Counted from the stretch's first letter, positions 33,403 to 42,930 are shown. The stretch is DNA of 64,000 nucleotides from Fen-1258 sp964441505 (GCA_964441505.1 CAYTUV010000001.1:153695-217694); one strand, 5' to 3'. The notes: a model not told the origin generated them from the sequence alone. Made by a program: numbers and translations.

Positions 33403-36351
33403 ATGAACAAAAAAATATTTTTTCTCCTGATAAGTTTTCTAGCATTCAATACCTTTGCCCAGAACACAAAACTTATCGACTACGTTGATCCATTCATCGG
33501 TACAGGCGGGCATGGACACACATACCCCGGTGCAACTCTCCCTTTCGGGATGATGCAGCTTTCACCCGATACCGGAATTGAAGGGTGGGACTGGTGCTCT
33601 GGTTATCATTATTCCGATAACTCAATAATGGGATTCAGCCACACACACCTAAGCGGCACCGGTGCAACGGATTATGCGGATATTCTTTTTATGCCGACTG
33701 TCGGTACATTAAAATTTCTCCCGGGAGATAAAGACAAACCCGGAGAAGGTTACCGTTCTCGTTTCAAGCACGAGAACGAAAAATCATCGCCCGGTTATTA
33801 CAGCGTTTTTCTTGATGACTACAAAGTAAGAGCCGAGATGACAGTATCGATGCGCACAGGTTTGCACAAATATACTTTTCCTAAAACCTCCGAGGCTAAT
33901 ATCATCATTGATTTAAAACACGGACTCGATTCCGATTCCGAAGCAATTATAAAATTTGTAGGAATGAATAGAGTTGAGGGAATGCGCAAATCCCACGGAT
34001 GGGCTCAGGAACATACAGTTTATTTTGCGGCAGAATTTTCCAAACCATTTACCGGTTATGGAACTGTACTGGATGAAAAATTAAGTGATAATAATAATGA
34101 AGCCTCGGGTAAAAATGTGAAAGGGTATGTCCGCTTCACGACTGAAAACGGCGAAGCGGTACTGGTCCGCATCGGCATTTCAGCCGTCAGCATCGAAGGA
34201 GCCAGAAAGAATCTTGACAAAGAAATTCCTCAATTTGATTTTGAAAAGATTAGGCAAAATGCGCAGAAGACATGGGAAAAGGAATTAAGCCGCATTCGGG
34301 TTGAAAGTAAAAATGAAGATCAGAAAAAGATATTCTATACTGCGCTTTATCATACTTTGATAACTCCGAACCTATTTACCGATGTTGACGGAAAATATTT
34401 TGGAATGGACCGGAAGATTCACACAACAAAGGGTTTTGACTATTACACAGTCTTTTCGTTGTGGGATACTTTCCGCGCAGAGCACCCGCTCTTTACAATT
34501 ATCGACCAGAAACGGGCGGGAGACTTTGTCAAAACGATTCTTTCCAAGTATGACGAAATCGGGTTACTCCCTGTTTGGGAACTTGCATCTAATGAAACCT
34601 GGTGCATGATAGGTTATCATTCAGTCCCGGTTATTTTCGATGCATATATGAAAGGCATTGGGGGATTTGATGCAAAGTCTGCATTGGAAGCAATGAAGAC
34701 AAGCGCCGAACGCAATCAGCACGGCCAGAAACTCTACCGCGAACGCGGGTATATTCCGGCAGATAAAGAAAATGAATCTGTTTCCAAAACTCTTGAGTAT
34801 TGTTATGATGACTGGTGCATTGCGCAACTGGCAAAAGCGATCGGCGCAAAGGAGGATTATGATAAATACAATCAGCGGTCCCTCTTCTACAGGAACCTTT
34901 TTGATAAGTCCACCGGCTTCATGCGCGGAAAAATGACGGATGGCAGCTGGATAACTCCATTCGAACCAAAAGCGGTAACACAGCAATACACTGAAGCCAA
35001 TGCGTACCAGTATAATTTTTTTGTGCCGCAGGATATAAAAGGAATGATTGATCTTCATGGCGGAAATGAAAATTTTATAAAGAAGCTCGATGGCCTCTTT
35101 GCCGAATCTGAAAAACTGGAAGGAAGATTTCAGCCTGATATATCAGGACTTATCGGTCAATACGCGCATGGTAATGAGCCGTCACACAACTTCGCATATC
35201 TATATAACTACGCCGGCGCACCGTGGAAAACACAGGAACGGATTCGTGGAATTATGAATGAGTTGTATACATCCAAGGTTGATGGGCTTTGCGGAAACGA
35301 TGACTGCGGACAGATGTCTGCATGGTATGTTTTCTCTGCTATGGGTTTTTATCCCGTAACTCCGGGACAAAATACTTATGCAATTGGCTCTCCAATTTTT
35401 GATAAAGTTACCATCAATCTCGAAAACGGAAAAAAGTTTGTAGTACACGCAAAGAATAATTCAAGACAAAATAAATTTATTCAGACCGCCTCGCTTAACG
35501 GAAAAGCATATGATCATTCCTACATTACTCACCAACAAATTATGAGTGGCGGTGAGATAATTTTTGAAATGAATGATCAGCCGAACAAATCATGGGGCAT
35601 TGATAATCCGGAACTGTTTGGAATGCGTCCAGTTGATGAAGGCGTATTGATGCCGTATGTTTATTCGAACGGAGAAACATTTTATGATTCTCTTAACATA
35701 AGTCTGACATGCGAAACACCAAGTTCCAAGATCCGTTACACAGCTGACGGAAGTGAACCGGACTTAAACTCACCTCTCTATGAAAAACCGATAACCATTC
35801 ATCAAGCTGCAACGATCAAAGCATTTTCATATACAGATGAAGATACACGTAGTTTCACAATGTCTTCTTCATTTATTAAATCAAAATATCCACCCGCAAT
35901 TTACACTGTACCATATCACGAGCGGTACAACGGCGGCGGCCGAATGGCTTTAACAGATGGACGATTCGGAACTACCAACTTCCAAAATGGCGAATGGCAG
36001 GGCTTTGAAGGTAATGATCTTGAAACTATTATTGATCTTACCAAACCGACACCACTCAAAGATTTATCAATCGGATTTCTAAATGATCCTAATGTATGGA
36101 TTTTTCTTCCAAGCGAGGTTGTGTTTTCAATTTCCGACGATGGGAAAAATTTTAAACGCGTTGCCGATATTGTAAACGATATTCCCAGCAGCAACACTGA
36201 ACAGATGATCAAAAGATTCTCCGCAAAAGTTGATGTGAACTCTGCACGCTATCTAAAAGTCATGGCTAAGAATATTGGTACTTGCCCGCCTTGGCACAAA
36301 GGCGCCGGAGAAAAAGCGTGGATTTTTGCAGACGAATTAATTGTACAGTAA
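33403..36351 (+). CDS. Exported GH92 alpha-1,2-mannosidase
   Basis: 982-residue exported enzyme with a signal peptide (MNKKIFFLLISF..., cleavage near FAQN). The GH92 family start YVDPFIGTGGHGHTYPGA and the blocks GFSHTHLSGTGATDY, HTLITPNLFTDVDG, YTVFSLWDTFRAEHPL, and GNDDCGQMSAWYVFSAMGFYPV (in parts) are clear, covering catalysis by a calcium-dependent inverting mechanism. The C-terminus adds a chitobiase-type beta domain (about 765-830) and an F5/8 type C-like domain (about 850-980). It trims mannose from high-mannose glycans. ATG 33403, with AAGG ten bases upstream, opens the signal peptide and is preferred to upstream ATGs. Confidence 0.92.
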   Translation: MNKKIFFLLISFLAFNTFAQNTKLIDYVDPFIGTGGHGHTYPGATLPFGMMQLSPDTGIEGWDWCSGYHYSDNSIMGFSHTHLSGTGATDYADILFMPTVGTLKFLPGDKDKPGEGYRSRFKHENEKSSPGYYSVFLDDYKVRAEMTVSMRTGLHKYTFPKTSEANIIIDLKHGLDSDSEAIIKFVGMNRVEGMRKSHGWAQEHTVYFAAEFSKPFTGYGTVLDEKLSDNNNEASGKNVKGYVRFTTENGEAVLVRIGISAVSIEGARKNLDKEIPQFDFEKIRQNAQKTWEKELSRIRVESKNEDQKKIFYTALYHTLITPNLFTDVDGKYFGMDRKIHTTKGFDYYTVFSLWDTFRAEHPLFTIIDQKRAGDFVKTILSKYDEIGLLPVWELASNETWCMIGYHSVPVIFDAYMKGIGGFDAKSALEAMKTSAERNQHGQKLYRERGYIPADKENESVSKTLEYCYDDWCIAQLAKAIGAKEDYDKYNQRSLFYRNLFDKSTGFMRGKMTDGSWITPFEPKAVTQQYTEANAYQYNFFVPQDIKGMIDLHGGNENFIKKLDGLFAESEKLEGRFQPDISGLIGQYAHGNEPSHNFAYLYNYAGAPWKTQERIRGIMNELYTSKVDGLCGNDDCGQMSAWYVFSAMGFYPVTPGQNTYAIGSPIFDKVTINLENGKKFVVHAKNNSRQNKFIQTASLNGKAYDHSYITHQQIMSGGEIIFEMNDQPNKSWGIDNPELFGMRPVDEGVLMPYVYSNGETFYDSLNISLTCETPSSKIRYTADGSEPDLNSPLYEKPITIHQAATIKAFSYTDEDTRSFTMSSSFIKSKYPPAIYTVPYHERYNGGGRMALTDGRFGTTNFQNGEWQGFEGNDLETIIDLTKPTPLKDLSIGFLNDPNVWIFLPSEVVFSISDDGKNFKRVADIVNDIPSSNTEQMIKRFSAKVDVNSARYLKVMAKNIGTCPPWHKGAGEKAWIFADELIVQ

Positions 36352-36470
36352 TTTATTAACAAGTTATCGTTCTTGCCCAAAGGTGAATACAAAATTGATA
36401 TCTTGAAAGGTGGGGTTAATTCGGATAGAAACGTAAACGATAATAAAAAAATTTCTCAAACGGTGAATAA

Positions 36471-36671
36471 GAATACAAAGTTCTTGGTGGAGAACCGTTT
36501 AAGGATAGTTACGGGAATTTGATCGTTAAATTTTCAGCGAAAGGATGTGAGGGGAAAGAGCCAATTCTTTTGTCGTGTCACGCAGATACAGTTATGCCGG
36601 GTAAGGGGATAAAACCGATTCTGAAAGATGGAGTCATTCGTTCAATTAGAACTTTTCCGGCTTTCAAGTGA
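36471..36671 (+). pseudogene. Remnant of an M20-family (tripeptidase-like) peptidase
   Basis: A 67-codon open stretch reads GNLIVKFSAKG, then EPILLSCHADTVMPGKGIKP and LKDGVIRS. This is the metal-binding HxDT region of M20 peptidases such as the YqjE/PepT-like tripeptidases. It ends in a stop at 36669, far short of the approximately 370 residues expected, and no start or upstream domain is intact. The rest of the 467-base gap holds only a hairpin (36722-36752). Confidence 0.7.
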
Positions 36672-36721
36672 ATAATTAAAAGACCGAAGAAGTCATTTAC
36701 TGGTCAAGAGTATTTCACCGC

Positions 36722-36752
36722 CCAATCCCGCTTTGCTAAAAAGCGGGATTGG
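36722..36752. repeat. Perfect 13-bp palindrome (CCAATCCCGCTTT type)
   Basis: CCAATCCCGCTTT (36722-36734) and AAAGCGGGATTGG (36740-36752) around loop GCTAA. No T-run follows, so it looks more like a REP-type interspersed palindrome than a terminator. Confidence 0.65.
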
Positions 36753-36818
36753 CGTCAGAGCATTGGAATTATTAATAAAGATGGCATAATTTATCGGAGT
36801 AACAGAGGATGTTTTGTC

Positions 36819-38057
36819 ATGGAAGCGAAAACGAGTGAGCTACAAAAAATAATACGCGCGGCTGAACTTGTTAACTCTAATCTCAGTCTGAATGAAGTTC
36901 TTAAGAACATTGTCTCCGTGGGAATAGAGTTGACCAATGCAGATCGTGGCACGTTATATCTTGTTGAAAAAAATAAAGATGAAATATGGTCTCTTGTTGC
37001 CACAGGCAGCGATACACTTGAAATCAGAATGAAGATGGGGGAAGGACTTGCCGGTTATGTTGCACAATCCGGCAAAACTGTTAACATCAAAGATGTTACA
37101 AAAGATAGCCGTTTTAATTCCGGTTATGATGAGCTGAGCGGATATAAAACAAAAAGCATGATCTGTTTTCCTGTAAAGAATATTGATGGTGTGGTCGTTG
37201 GGGTTCTTCAGTTATTGAATAACAGGGATGGGGATTTTACGGATCGAGATGAGAAATTTTTAACCGCACTGTCTATTCATTCCGCAATAGCAATTAATAA
37301 TGCTTTGATGCTTCGCAGGCAAATCGAACTAAATGATGAACTGACAAAAGCAAAACTGGAAGCTCAAAAATTTGCAATGCTGCGTTCACATTTTCTTACA
37401 CAGATGTCTCACGAAATAAGAACACCGCTCAACATTATTTTTGGAGGAATACAGTTCCTGAAACTGAAAACTGATCAATTCAACATTACCGAATTCTCCG
37501 AAATATTCGATATGCTCGAAAGCGGAAGCAAACGGATAACGAGGACAATAGACAGCATCGTTGAAATGTCGGAAATTAAATCGGGGAGTTATGAGATTAA
37601 TTTTGAGCTGATCAATCTGGAGAATGATATTCTTCAACCGGTGATTAAAAATTATAAAGAGATTTCACTCGAAAAAGGGATAGATCTGATATATCAAAAA
37701 ACTACGGACGAGAATTTAATCTCAAAAGATAAATTCATGCTTTACCAAATTTTTACTGAAATAGTGGATAACGCTATAAAGTTTACCGATAGGGGAACCG
37801 TTTTAATATCACAATCAATTAACTCCGAGGGAAAGTTATCCGTAAGTGTTAAAGATACAGGAATTGGTATTTCCCGTGAATATTTGGAGAATATATTCGA
37901 TCCATTCACACAAGAACAAACCGGCAGCTCAAGAAAATACGAAGGGAATGGTTTAGCTTTGGCGTTGGTTAAGAAATACGCCGAGTTGAATAATCTTTCA
38001 ATTTTTGTGCAGAGTGAAAAACATGTGGGAACTGAGTTCACCGTGGTTTTCAATTAA
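36819..38057 (+). CDS. GAF-domain sensor histidine kinase
   Basis: 412-residue soluble histidine kinase. A GAF domain spans about 20-165 (ADRGTLYLVEKN, GEGLAGYVAQSGKTVNI), then a coiled linker and HisKA with phospho-acceptor H198 in MSHEIRTPLN. The HATPase domain follows at about 270-410 with the N box (VDNAIKF), G1 (DTGIGIS) and a SSRKYEGNGLALALVKKYAEL lid. The lid reads GNGLALAL rather than the usual GTGLGLAL: the G2 glycines are partly replaced, so ATP turnover may be affected. No response regulator is encoded nearby (orphan kinase), and no membrane segment is present, so the signal is probably cytoplasmic. Confidence 0.88.
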   Translation: MEAKTSELQKIIRAAELVNSNLSLNEVLKNIVSVGIELTNADRGTLYLVEKNKDEIWSLVATGSDTLEIRMKMGEGLAGYVAQSGKTVNIKDVTKDSRFNSGYDELSGYKTKSMICFPVKNIDGVVVGVLQLLNNRDGDFTDRDEKFLTALSIHSAIAINNALMLRRQIELNDELTKAKLEAQKFAMLRSHFLTQMSHEIRTPLNIIFGGIQFLKLKTDQFNITEFSEIFDMLESGSKRITRTIDSIVEMSEIKSGSYEINFELINLENDILQPVIKNYKEISLEKGIDLIYQKTTDENLISKDKFMLYQIFTEIVDNAIKFTDRGTVLISQSINSEGKLSVSVKDTGIGISREYLENIFDPFTQEQTGSSRKYEGNGLALALVKKYAELNNLSIFVQSEKHVGTEFTVVFN

Positions 38058-38148
38058 ATCAAACAAGGCTATAGTGTCTTAACATCCACTTTTTGGACAA
38101 CACTGTTTATGATTAAAATACTTATAAAAAGATTATATGGGTGATAAT

Positions 38149-39483
38149 ATGAAAAAATTTTATCTTCCAATTTTTTTGTTACTTTTTTTTGTTTTTACTT
38201 TCTTCAGTATTCAGAAATTACATTTTAAGGACAAAGGATTTGCATGGCAAATACCTTTGAGACTTTCAGATATTACTCGTCGACAGTTTGGAGGTCCAAT
38301 TCTTTCTGTAATAAATCCTGAACATATCATTTTTTCCTATCTTGAGAGCGCCATGGATAGTACCGTTCCTATTATTAATGCTAGCAGTATAAATGTATAT
38401 GTAAGGGAATTACAAAATGGAATTCTTTCAAATGCTATTAATTTAACAAACAACATATATAATTCGTGCTGGCCTATTATTAAAACAGATAAAAAAGGGA
38501 TTACACATTTTGTCTGGGGACAAAGCTCTGTTACGCCTAGCTTCTTATCATATAGAAGGCCCACAGATATCTACTATTCTTTTTATAATAATAACGGTTG
38601 GTCTGTACCAGAAAGTATTTTTCATAAAGACACAACAGGAAATAGTAATTCTTATGTTAATGGCAAATTTAGAATAGATTATAAAAATCGGCTGCATTTA
38701 CTTTGGTGGGTAAGTGATGATGTAACAGGTACAAGTTTTTATCATAAAATAGAAGAAAATTGTAAATGGAATGAAACAAAAAGACTACCGTTTAGAAGTG
38801 CTGATTATGATTTTGTTTTTGATAAAAACGATCGCATGCACATAGTATATTTTAAACCGGAATACAGCGGAGGATATGATGAAAATAGCGTATATTATCG
38901 TTTTTCGGACGATTATGGAGAATCATGGTCAGATTCTGTTTTGGTACATAAATCCGGTAACCAAAGGGGAATAAAAATACAAATATTAGCAGATCAAAAA
39001 AACAATATCCATATAATATGGACAAAACATCTTACAGGAAATAAATTCGGCGGTGATGCTATCTATCATTCATATTCATCGGATGGTGTTAACTGGTCGG
39101 AACCTAAAAATGCAGTGCCTCAATCGATTGATGGATTTCTCTATTTCAGCGCTGCCATCGATAAGAATGATAGAATTCATTTAGTTTATGATCTGTGGAA
39201 AGGCTATGTCCAATTACCGGTAAAATTATATTATACATGCTGGGATGGTTCAAGTTGGAGCGTTCCCGAAGATATTGTTGATTCTGCAGAATGGCCTTCT
39301 ATAGAATTGGATAGTTTGGGTTATCTTCATCTTTTATTCGTAGATGTGATGAAAGGATATAAATATTATACCAGAACAGCAAAGCCTGTAATAACAGAAG
39401 CAGATGAAAAAAAAATAACATACCGGACAAATACGGATTATACCAAAACTTTCCGAACCCGTTTAATCCGAAAACAACAATAA
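38149..39483 (+). CDS. Exported BNR/Asp-box-like protein, frameshifted at its end
   Basis: About 444 residues with a signal peptide (MKKFYLPIFLLLFFVFTFF). The body repeats a motif of the kind YYRFSDDYGESWSDSV and YHSYSSDGVNWSEP, typical of BNR/Asp-box propellers found in sialidases and secreted surface proteins; no catalytic residues were recognised. A GGTGA ribosome site supports ATG 38149 (38137 is also in frame). The frame as written ends in unlikely basic sequence (RTRLIRKQQ) after a run of nine A (39407-39415). One additional A, or a -1 ribosome slip, would join it to the T9SS sorting tail at 39416-39689. Confidence 0.65.
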   Translation: MKKFYLPIFLLLFFVFTFFSIQKLHFKDKGFAWQIPLRLSDITRRQFGGPILSVINPEHIIFSYLESAMDSTVPIINASSINVYVRELQNGILSNAINLTNNIYNSCWPIIKTDKKGITHFVWGQSSVTPSFLSYRRPTDIYYSFYNNNGWSVPESIFHKDTTGNSNSYVNGKFRIDYKNRLHLLWWVSDDVTGTSFYHKIEENCKWNETKRLPFRSADYDFVFDKNDRMHIVYFKPEYSGGYDENSVYYRFSDDYGESWSDSVLVHKSGNQRGIKIQILADQKNNIHIIWTKHLTGNKFGGDAIYHSYSSDGVNWSEPKNAVPQSIDGFLYFSAAIDKNDRIHLVYDLWKGYVQLPVKLYYTCWDGSSWSVPEDIVDSAEWPSIELDSLGYLHLLFVDVMKGYKYYTRTAKPVITEADEKKITYRTNTDYTKTFRTRLIRKQQ

Positions 39484-39689
39484 ATTACCAGTTACCGCAA
39501 AATGGTTTTGTAACAATAAAGATTTACGATACGCTCGGTAAAGAAGTATCAATCTTGGTAAATGAAAACAAGTCAGTGGGATACTACAAAGTAGATTTTG
39601 ATGCCGGCAAATTAACAAGCGGTGTTTACATTTATACAATTAACGCCGGTAAGTACACTCAATCGAAAAAAATGTTGTTGATGAAATAA
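39416..39689 (+). pseudogene. Out-of-frame T9SS sorting tail of the preceding protein
   Basis: In the other frame, just after the A9 run, the sequence reads NIPDKYGLYQNFPNPFNP, then a beta-rich domain (TINYQLPQNGFVTIKIYD, LGKEVSILVNE, LTSGVYIYTINAG) and the end SKKMLLMK followed by TAA at 39687. This is a complete type A C-terminal sorting domain for the type IX secretion system. It is out of frame with the body upstream by one base at the homopolymer. Confidence 0.8.
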
Positions 39690-39708
39690 TTTTTAGCATT
39701 ACATGTAA

Positions 39709-39754
39709 GTAGCGCAGATTTCAAATCTGCCGGAGTCAGACAGGTCTGCGTTAC
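39709..39754. repeat. Interspersed palindromic repeat next to a second K-M-L-L-L-K tail
   Basis: A 46-bp element: outer arms GTAGCGCAGA / TCTGCGTTAC, with an inner perfect palindrome GCAGATTT-C-AAATCTGC (39714-39730). Directly after it comes GCAAAGATGTTGTTGTTGAAGTAA-like sequence (39762-39785), which reads AKMLLLK-stop: the end of a second T9SS tail without the rest. The element may therefore have been inserted into or copied with a sorting tail. Confidence 0.65.
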
Positions 39755-39807
39755 AACTGATGCAAAGATGTTGTTGTTGAAGTAAATTTCATCCGGATAA
39801 GACTTTC

Positions 39808-39849
39808 ATTTAATATGAGACGATGACCCAAAACCGTCTCATATTAAAT
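39808..39849. terminator. Perfect 15-bp inverted repeat
   Basis: ATTTAATATGAGACG (39808-39822) and CGTCTCATATTAAAT (39835-39849) around a 12-base loop. It lies in the 337-base gap before the TPR gene. No strong T-run follows, so termination is only probable; it could also be an operator or a repeat. The remaining gap to 40026 shows nothing recognisable. Confidence 0.5.
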
Positions 39850-40026
39850 TCTCTGGATTGGCCATTCGTTTAGCAATTGTTTCAAAACAGGCTCTAATCG
39901 AACTTCCCTTTCAATCATTACTTTTTGCATAATTTTTGATAAATTGAATGTGAGAATGAAGCTTGGAGGCGTCAAAATTCATTTTTTCGCTTCCGAAGTA
40001 CTTTTAGCATTTATAAAACGAGGGTT

Positions 40027-42930
40027 ATGATTTTTTCCCGTATCAAATTATTTTTTTTAATTCTTCTATTAATCCTTCCGCAATTTCTGGAAGCTCAGAA
40101 GATTGATGTTGACGAGCTAAAAAGAACAGCCCTTTCTCACATGCAGGCAGGAAGATTCGGCGAGGCAATAGATCAGCTTAACAAATATATTACCGCAACT
40201 CCCCAGGAATCCGACGGATATAATCTTCGTGCACTCTGTTACGAGAAACGTCAGCAATATGAAAATGGAAGATTAGATTACCGCCGCGCAATTGCTCTCG
40301 AAGCCCGAAGCGCTGCAAAAAAAACAGAATATGAAAAAAATCTTCAACGGCTGATCGATATCTGGTATCCAATTCTAAACAAGAAAATTGAAGGACATCA
40401 ACGCGAAATTGCAATCGATCCAAGCAAGCCATTTAACTATCTCGAAATTGGTAAGACATATAAGCTGCTGGAAATCTGGGACAAATCCGAAGAATGGTAT
40501 GATAAATATTTAGCGAGAGATGATAACGCCTCACCGGATGAAATACTTCGATACACAGAAGTTCTTGCAAAAACCGGAAGCATAGTTAAAGGCGAACGCA
40601 TTCTCAAAAAATTTACCGACCGCTATCCAACCGACTGGCGTTTGTGGAGCCGTTATGGTTATTTCACTATGTGGCTTTCAAAATATGCAATCGCAAAGAA
40701 AGCATTTGAAAATGCTCTTGGCTTCAAACCATTTTTTAAAGAAGCGCAGGACGGATTGGACATAGTTGAAAGGAAAGCATATTTAACACAGGAAGATCCG
40801 CGGGCATTCGAAAAAGAATATCCCATCGACCGATACTATAGAATTTTGCGGGGAAGTCCGAACGACATTGAAACCCGTTACAAACTTGTTGATGAATTAA
40901 TCCAGGCGGACAGAATCGAAGAAGCGTATCAGCAATTGCAGATTATTGGTGTAACAAAATCTGAGGACGACACCTATAAAGAAAAGTTATCTTATGTAAC
41001 GGGGTTCAGGAATAGGACATATCGCGAAAGACTAGACAGCGCAAAAGCACGTCTCGCTATAAACATTGGCGATAAAGAAGCACTGAAACTGGTTGCTGAA
41101 TACTATGAATATCTGCAGGAGTATGACAGCGCACGAGTTGTGCTTGATAAATATTTTGAACAGTCTCCTGACGAGAAAGATCCAGCGCTGCGATACAGAT
41201 GGGCAAGAATTTCTGCATGGAGTCGTGAGTTTGATAAAGCTATTGATATTACAGATAAACTTTTGGAAGAGTATCCCGGTAATTTTGATTATCAACTTTT
41301 CCGTGCGCAGGTTTCTGTATGGATTAATCGGGATATTGAACTCTCGCAGAAATATCTTGAAAATGTTTTGAATAATAATCCCAATACTGTTGCCGCGCTG
41401 ATCTCGATGGGATCAATCAAACTTATACAGCGCGATTTTGAAGGTGCACAGTTGTACGCAGACAAAGCGAATGATATTGATCCTTCGAATGAAGATGTTA
41501 TCAAGCTTCAATCAAATATCGATTGGCAGAAGATGCGGTTTCAGGAAGAAAAGCTTTATGCAATTCTAGAACAGGGCAGACAGAAGGTTATTGATCAGGA
41601 TTATGCAAACGCTCTTCCATTCTATGAAGATTACATGTCTAAAGCGGAGCCAAATAATCTTATACTGAAAGAATACGGCGATGTTCTTTTCCAGGCAAAA
41701 AATTATCCGGCAGCTCTAGATACTTATAACAAAGTTCTTGGATTCGGAGAAAATTTTGATGCGCAGATGCAGAGAGCAAAACTTTATTACGCTATGGGAG
41801 ATTCAGCGACTGCTGTTCGCGAGTTCAGAAATTTGGTACAGCAAGACTCATCGGATTTCGAAGCAAATTTGTATCTCGGCGATTCTTATGCAAAGATGGC
41901 CGAGAACGATTCGGCGCGCACCGTATATAATAATCTTCTCGACTGGAAAAACTTAGATTCTACTCAGACCGCAATGGTCAAACAGAGAAAGAGCTGGCTT
42001 CCGATAACGGGAATTGCCGGAATATTAGAGACCTTTCCGCATTCCGTGGCACTTGGTCCCGCAATATCTTTTTACGCCGATAATCTTAGTTTTAGATTAT
42101 TGAGTGCCGGCAGCCGGTTAGAGCTTGGTGTTACAAATTTTCTTTCGTTTGGACTTTCTTTCTTTAAAAATTCTATGCATGCAAATTCATCGAGTCTGAA
42201 TCAGACTGTTTTAGATAAAATGATTTTTGTAGGAGATCAAATATTTACAACGTTTAAAGGATTAATCGTATTCAGGTTGTCAGATAATTTAAGCATGGGT
42301 GCCGGAGTAGGAACCAGCAGTGTACAAGGCGTTTTTACAAGAGACGATAATGATGTTTTTCTTCGTTTCGAAAAAAGAGATACGCTTAGTGTGAGCCTTA
42401 TCTATCAGTATTCAGATGCCGCGCTCATTCAATACTCCCCTTATCTTTTAGACATTCGATATTATGCCTATCTTTATAAAATGGACGCTTATTATAGAAA
42501 CAGAGATGGATTGAAATTATCCGGTTATTTTCAGTATATCGGGGTCGACGACGGGAATGCAGGTAATGATTTCAGAATAAGAGCGGGAAGATATTTCTGG
42601 ACCGATATTGCAATTGGCTATGAATACGCTTATTCAAACTATAAGTACAAATCTGATTTCTATTACTCTCCCCGTAATTTTGAATCGCACTCCATTTGGA
42701 TAGATAATGATCTTGACAAGAAAAAAAATCTCCGGGTCAGTATCGGCGGAAAGTTCGGCGTTATACCGCAAAGCACTTTGATTGCACTCGAAGGACATAT
42801 TGACGCAGAATATACACCCGTCAAAAATTTAATTTTATCCGGAAGGATCAGTATTGGAAGCACCTCCCGGGATAACTCAAGCTATAGATATTTCTCCGGA
42901 CAACTTTCTGCTTACTGGTCGGTTTTTTAG
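40027..42930 (+). CDS. TPR protein with C-terminal outer-membrane barrel
   Basis: 967-residue exported protein with a signal peptide (cleavage near LEAQKI). TPR-type helical repeats cover about residues 25-640 (for example AGRFGEAIDQLNKYI, YANALPFYEDYMSK, YPAALDTYNKVL). The remaining about 300 residues alternate in beta-strand fashion and end in SAYWSVF, a typical outer-membrane strand signature. This TPR-plus-barrel layout resembles exopolysaccharide export/secretion proteins of the AlgK/PgaA-BcsC type, so transport of a polymer or envelope assembly is plausible but unproven. An M23 peptidase gene follows 57 bases downstream. Confidence 0.7.
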   Translation: MIFSRIKLFFLILLLILPQFLEAQKIDVDELKRTALSHMQAGRFGEAIDQLNKYITATPQESDGYNLRALCYEKRQQYENGRLDYRRAIALEARSAAKKTEYEKNLQRLIDIWYPILNKKIEGHQREIAIDPSKPFNYLEIGKTYKLLEIWDKSEEWYDKYLARDDNASPDEILRYTEVLAKTGSIVKGERILKKFTDRYPTDWRLWSRYGYFTMWLSKYAIAKKAFENALGFKPFFKEAQDGLDIVERKAYLTQEDPRAFEKEYPIDRYYRILRGSPNDIETRYKLVDELIQADRIEEAYQQLQIIGVTKSEDDTYKEKLSYVTGFRNRTYRERLDSAKARLAINIGDKEALKLVAEYYEYLQEYDSARVVLDKYFEQSPDEKDPALRYRWARISAWSREFDKAIDITDKLLEEYPGNFDYQLFRAQVSVWINRDIELSQKYLENVLNNNPNTVAALISMGSIKLIQRDFEGAQLYADKANDIDPSNEDVIKLQSNIDWQKMRFQEEKLYAILEQGRQKVIDQDYANALPFYEDYMSKAEPNNLILKEYGDVLFQAKNYPAALDTYNKVLGFGENFDAQMQRAKLYYAMGDSATAVREFRNLVQQDSSDFEANLYLGDSYAKMAENDSARTVYNNLLDWKNLDSTQTAMVKQRKSWLPITGIAGILETFPHSVALGPAISFYADNLSFRLLSAGSRLELGVTNFLSFGLSFFKNSMHANSSSLNQTVLDKMIFVGDQIFTTFKGLIVFRLSDNLSMGAGVGTSSVQGVFTRDDNDVFLRFEKRDTLSVSLIYQYSDAALIQYSPYLLDIRYYAYLYKMDAYYRNRDGLKLSGYFQYIGVDDGNAGNDFRIRAGRYFWTDIAIGYEYAYSNYKYKSDFYYSPRNFESHSIWIDNDLDKKKNLRVSIGGKFGVIPQSTLIALEGHIDAEYTPVKNLILSGRISIGSTSRDNSSYRYFSGQLSAYWSVF

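Noticed and set aside
31087..36351. SusC/SusD polysaccharide utilisation locus
   Set aside because: No SusC or SusD homologue is adjacent; the TonB-dependent receptor at 57222 lies over 20 kb away and is linked to copper genes.
40027..42930. Complete exopolysaccharide synthesis locus around the TPR/barrel protein
   Set aside because: No glycosyltransferase or polymer synthase gene lies nearby, so the similarity in layout to BcsC/PgaA-type exporters is not enough for a pathway call.
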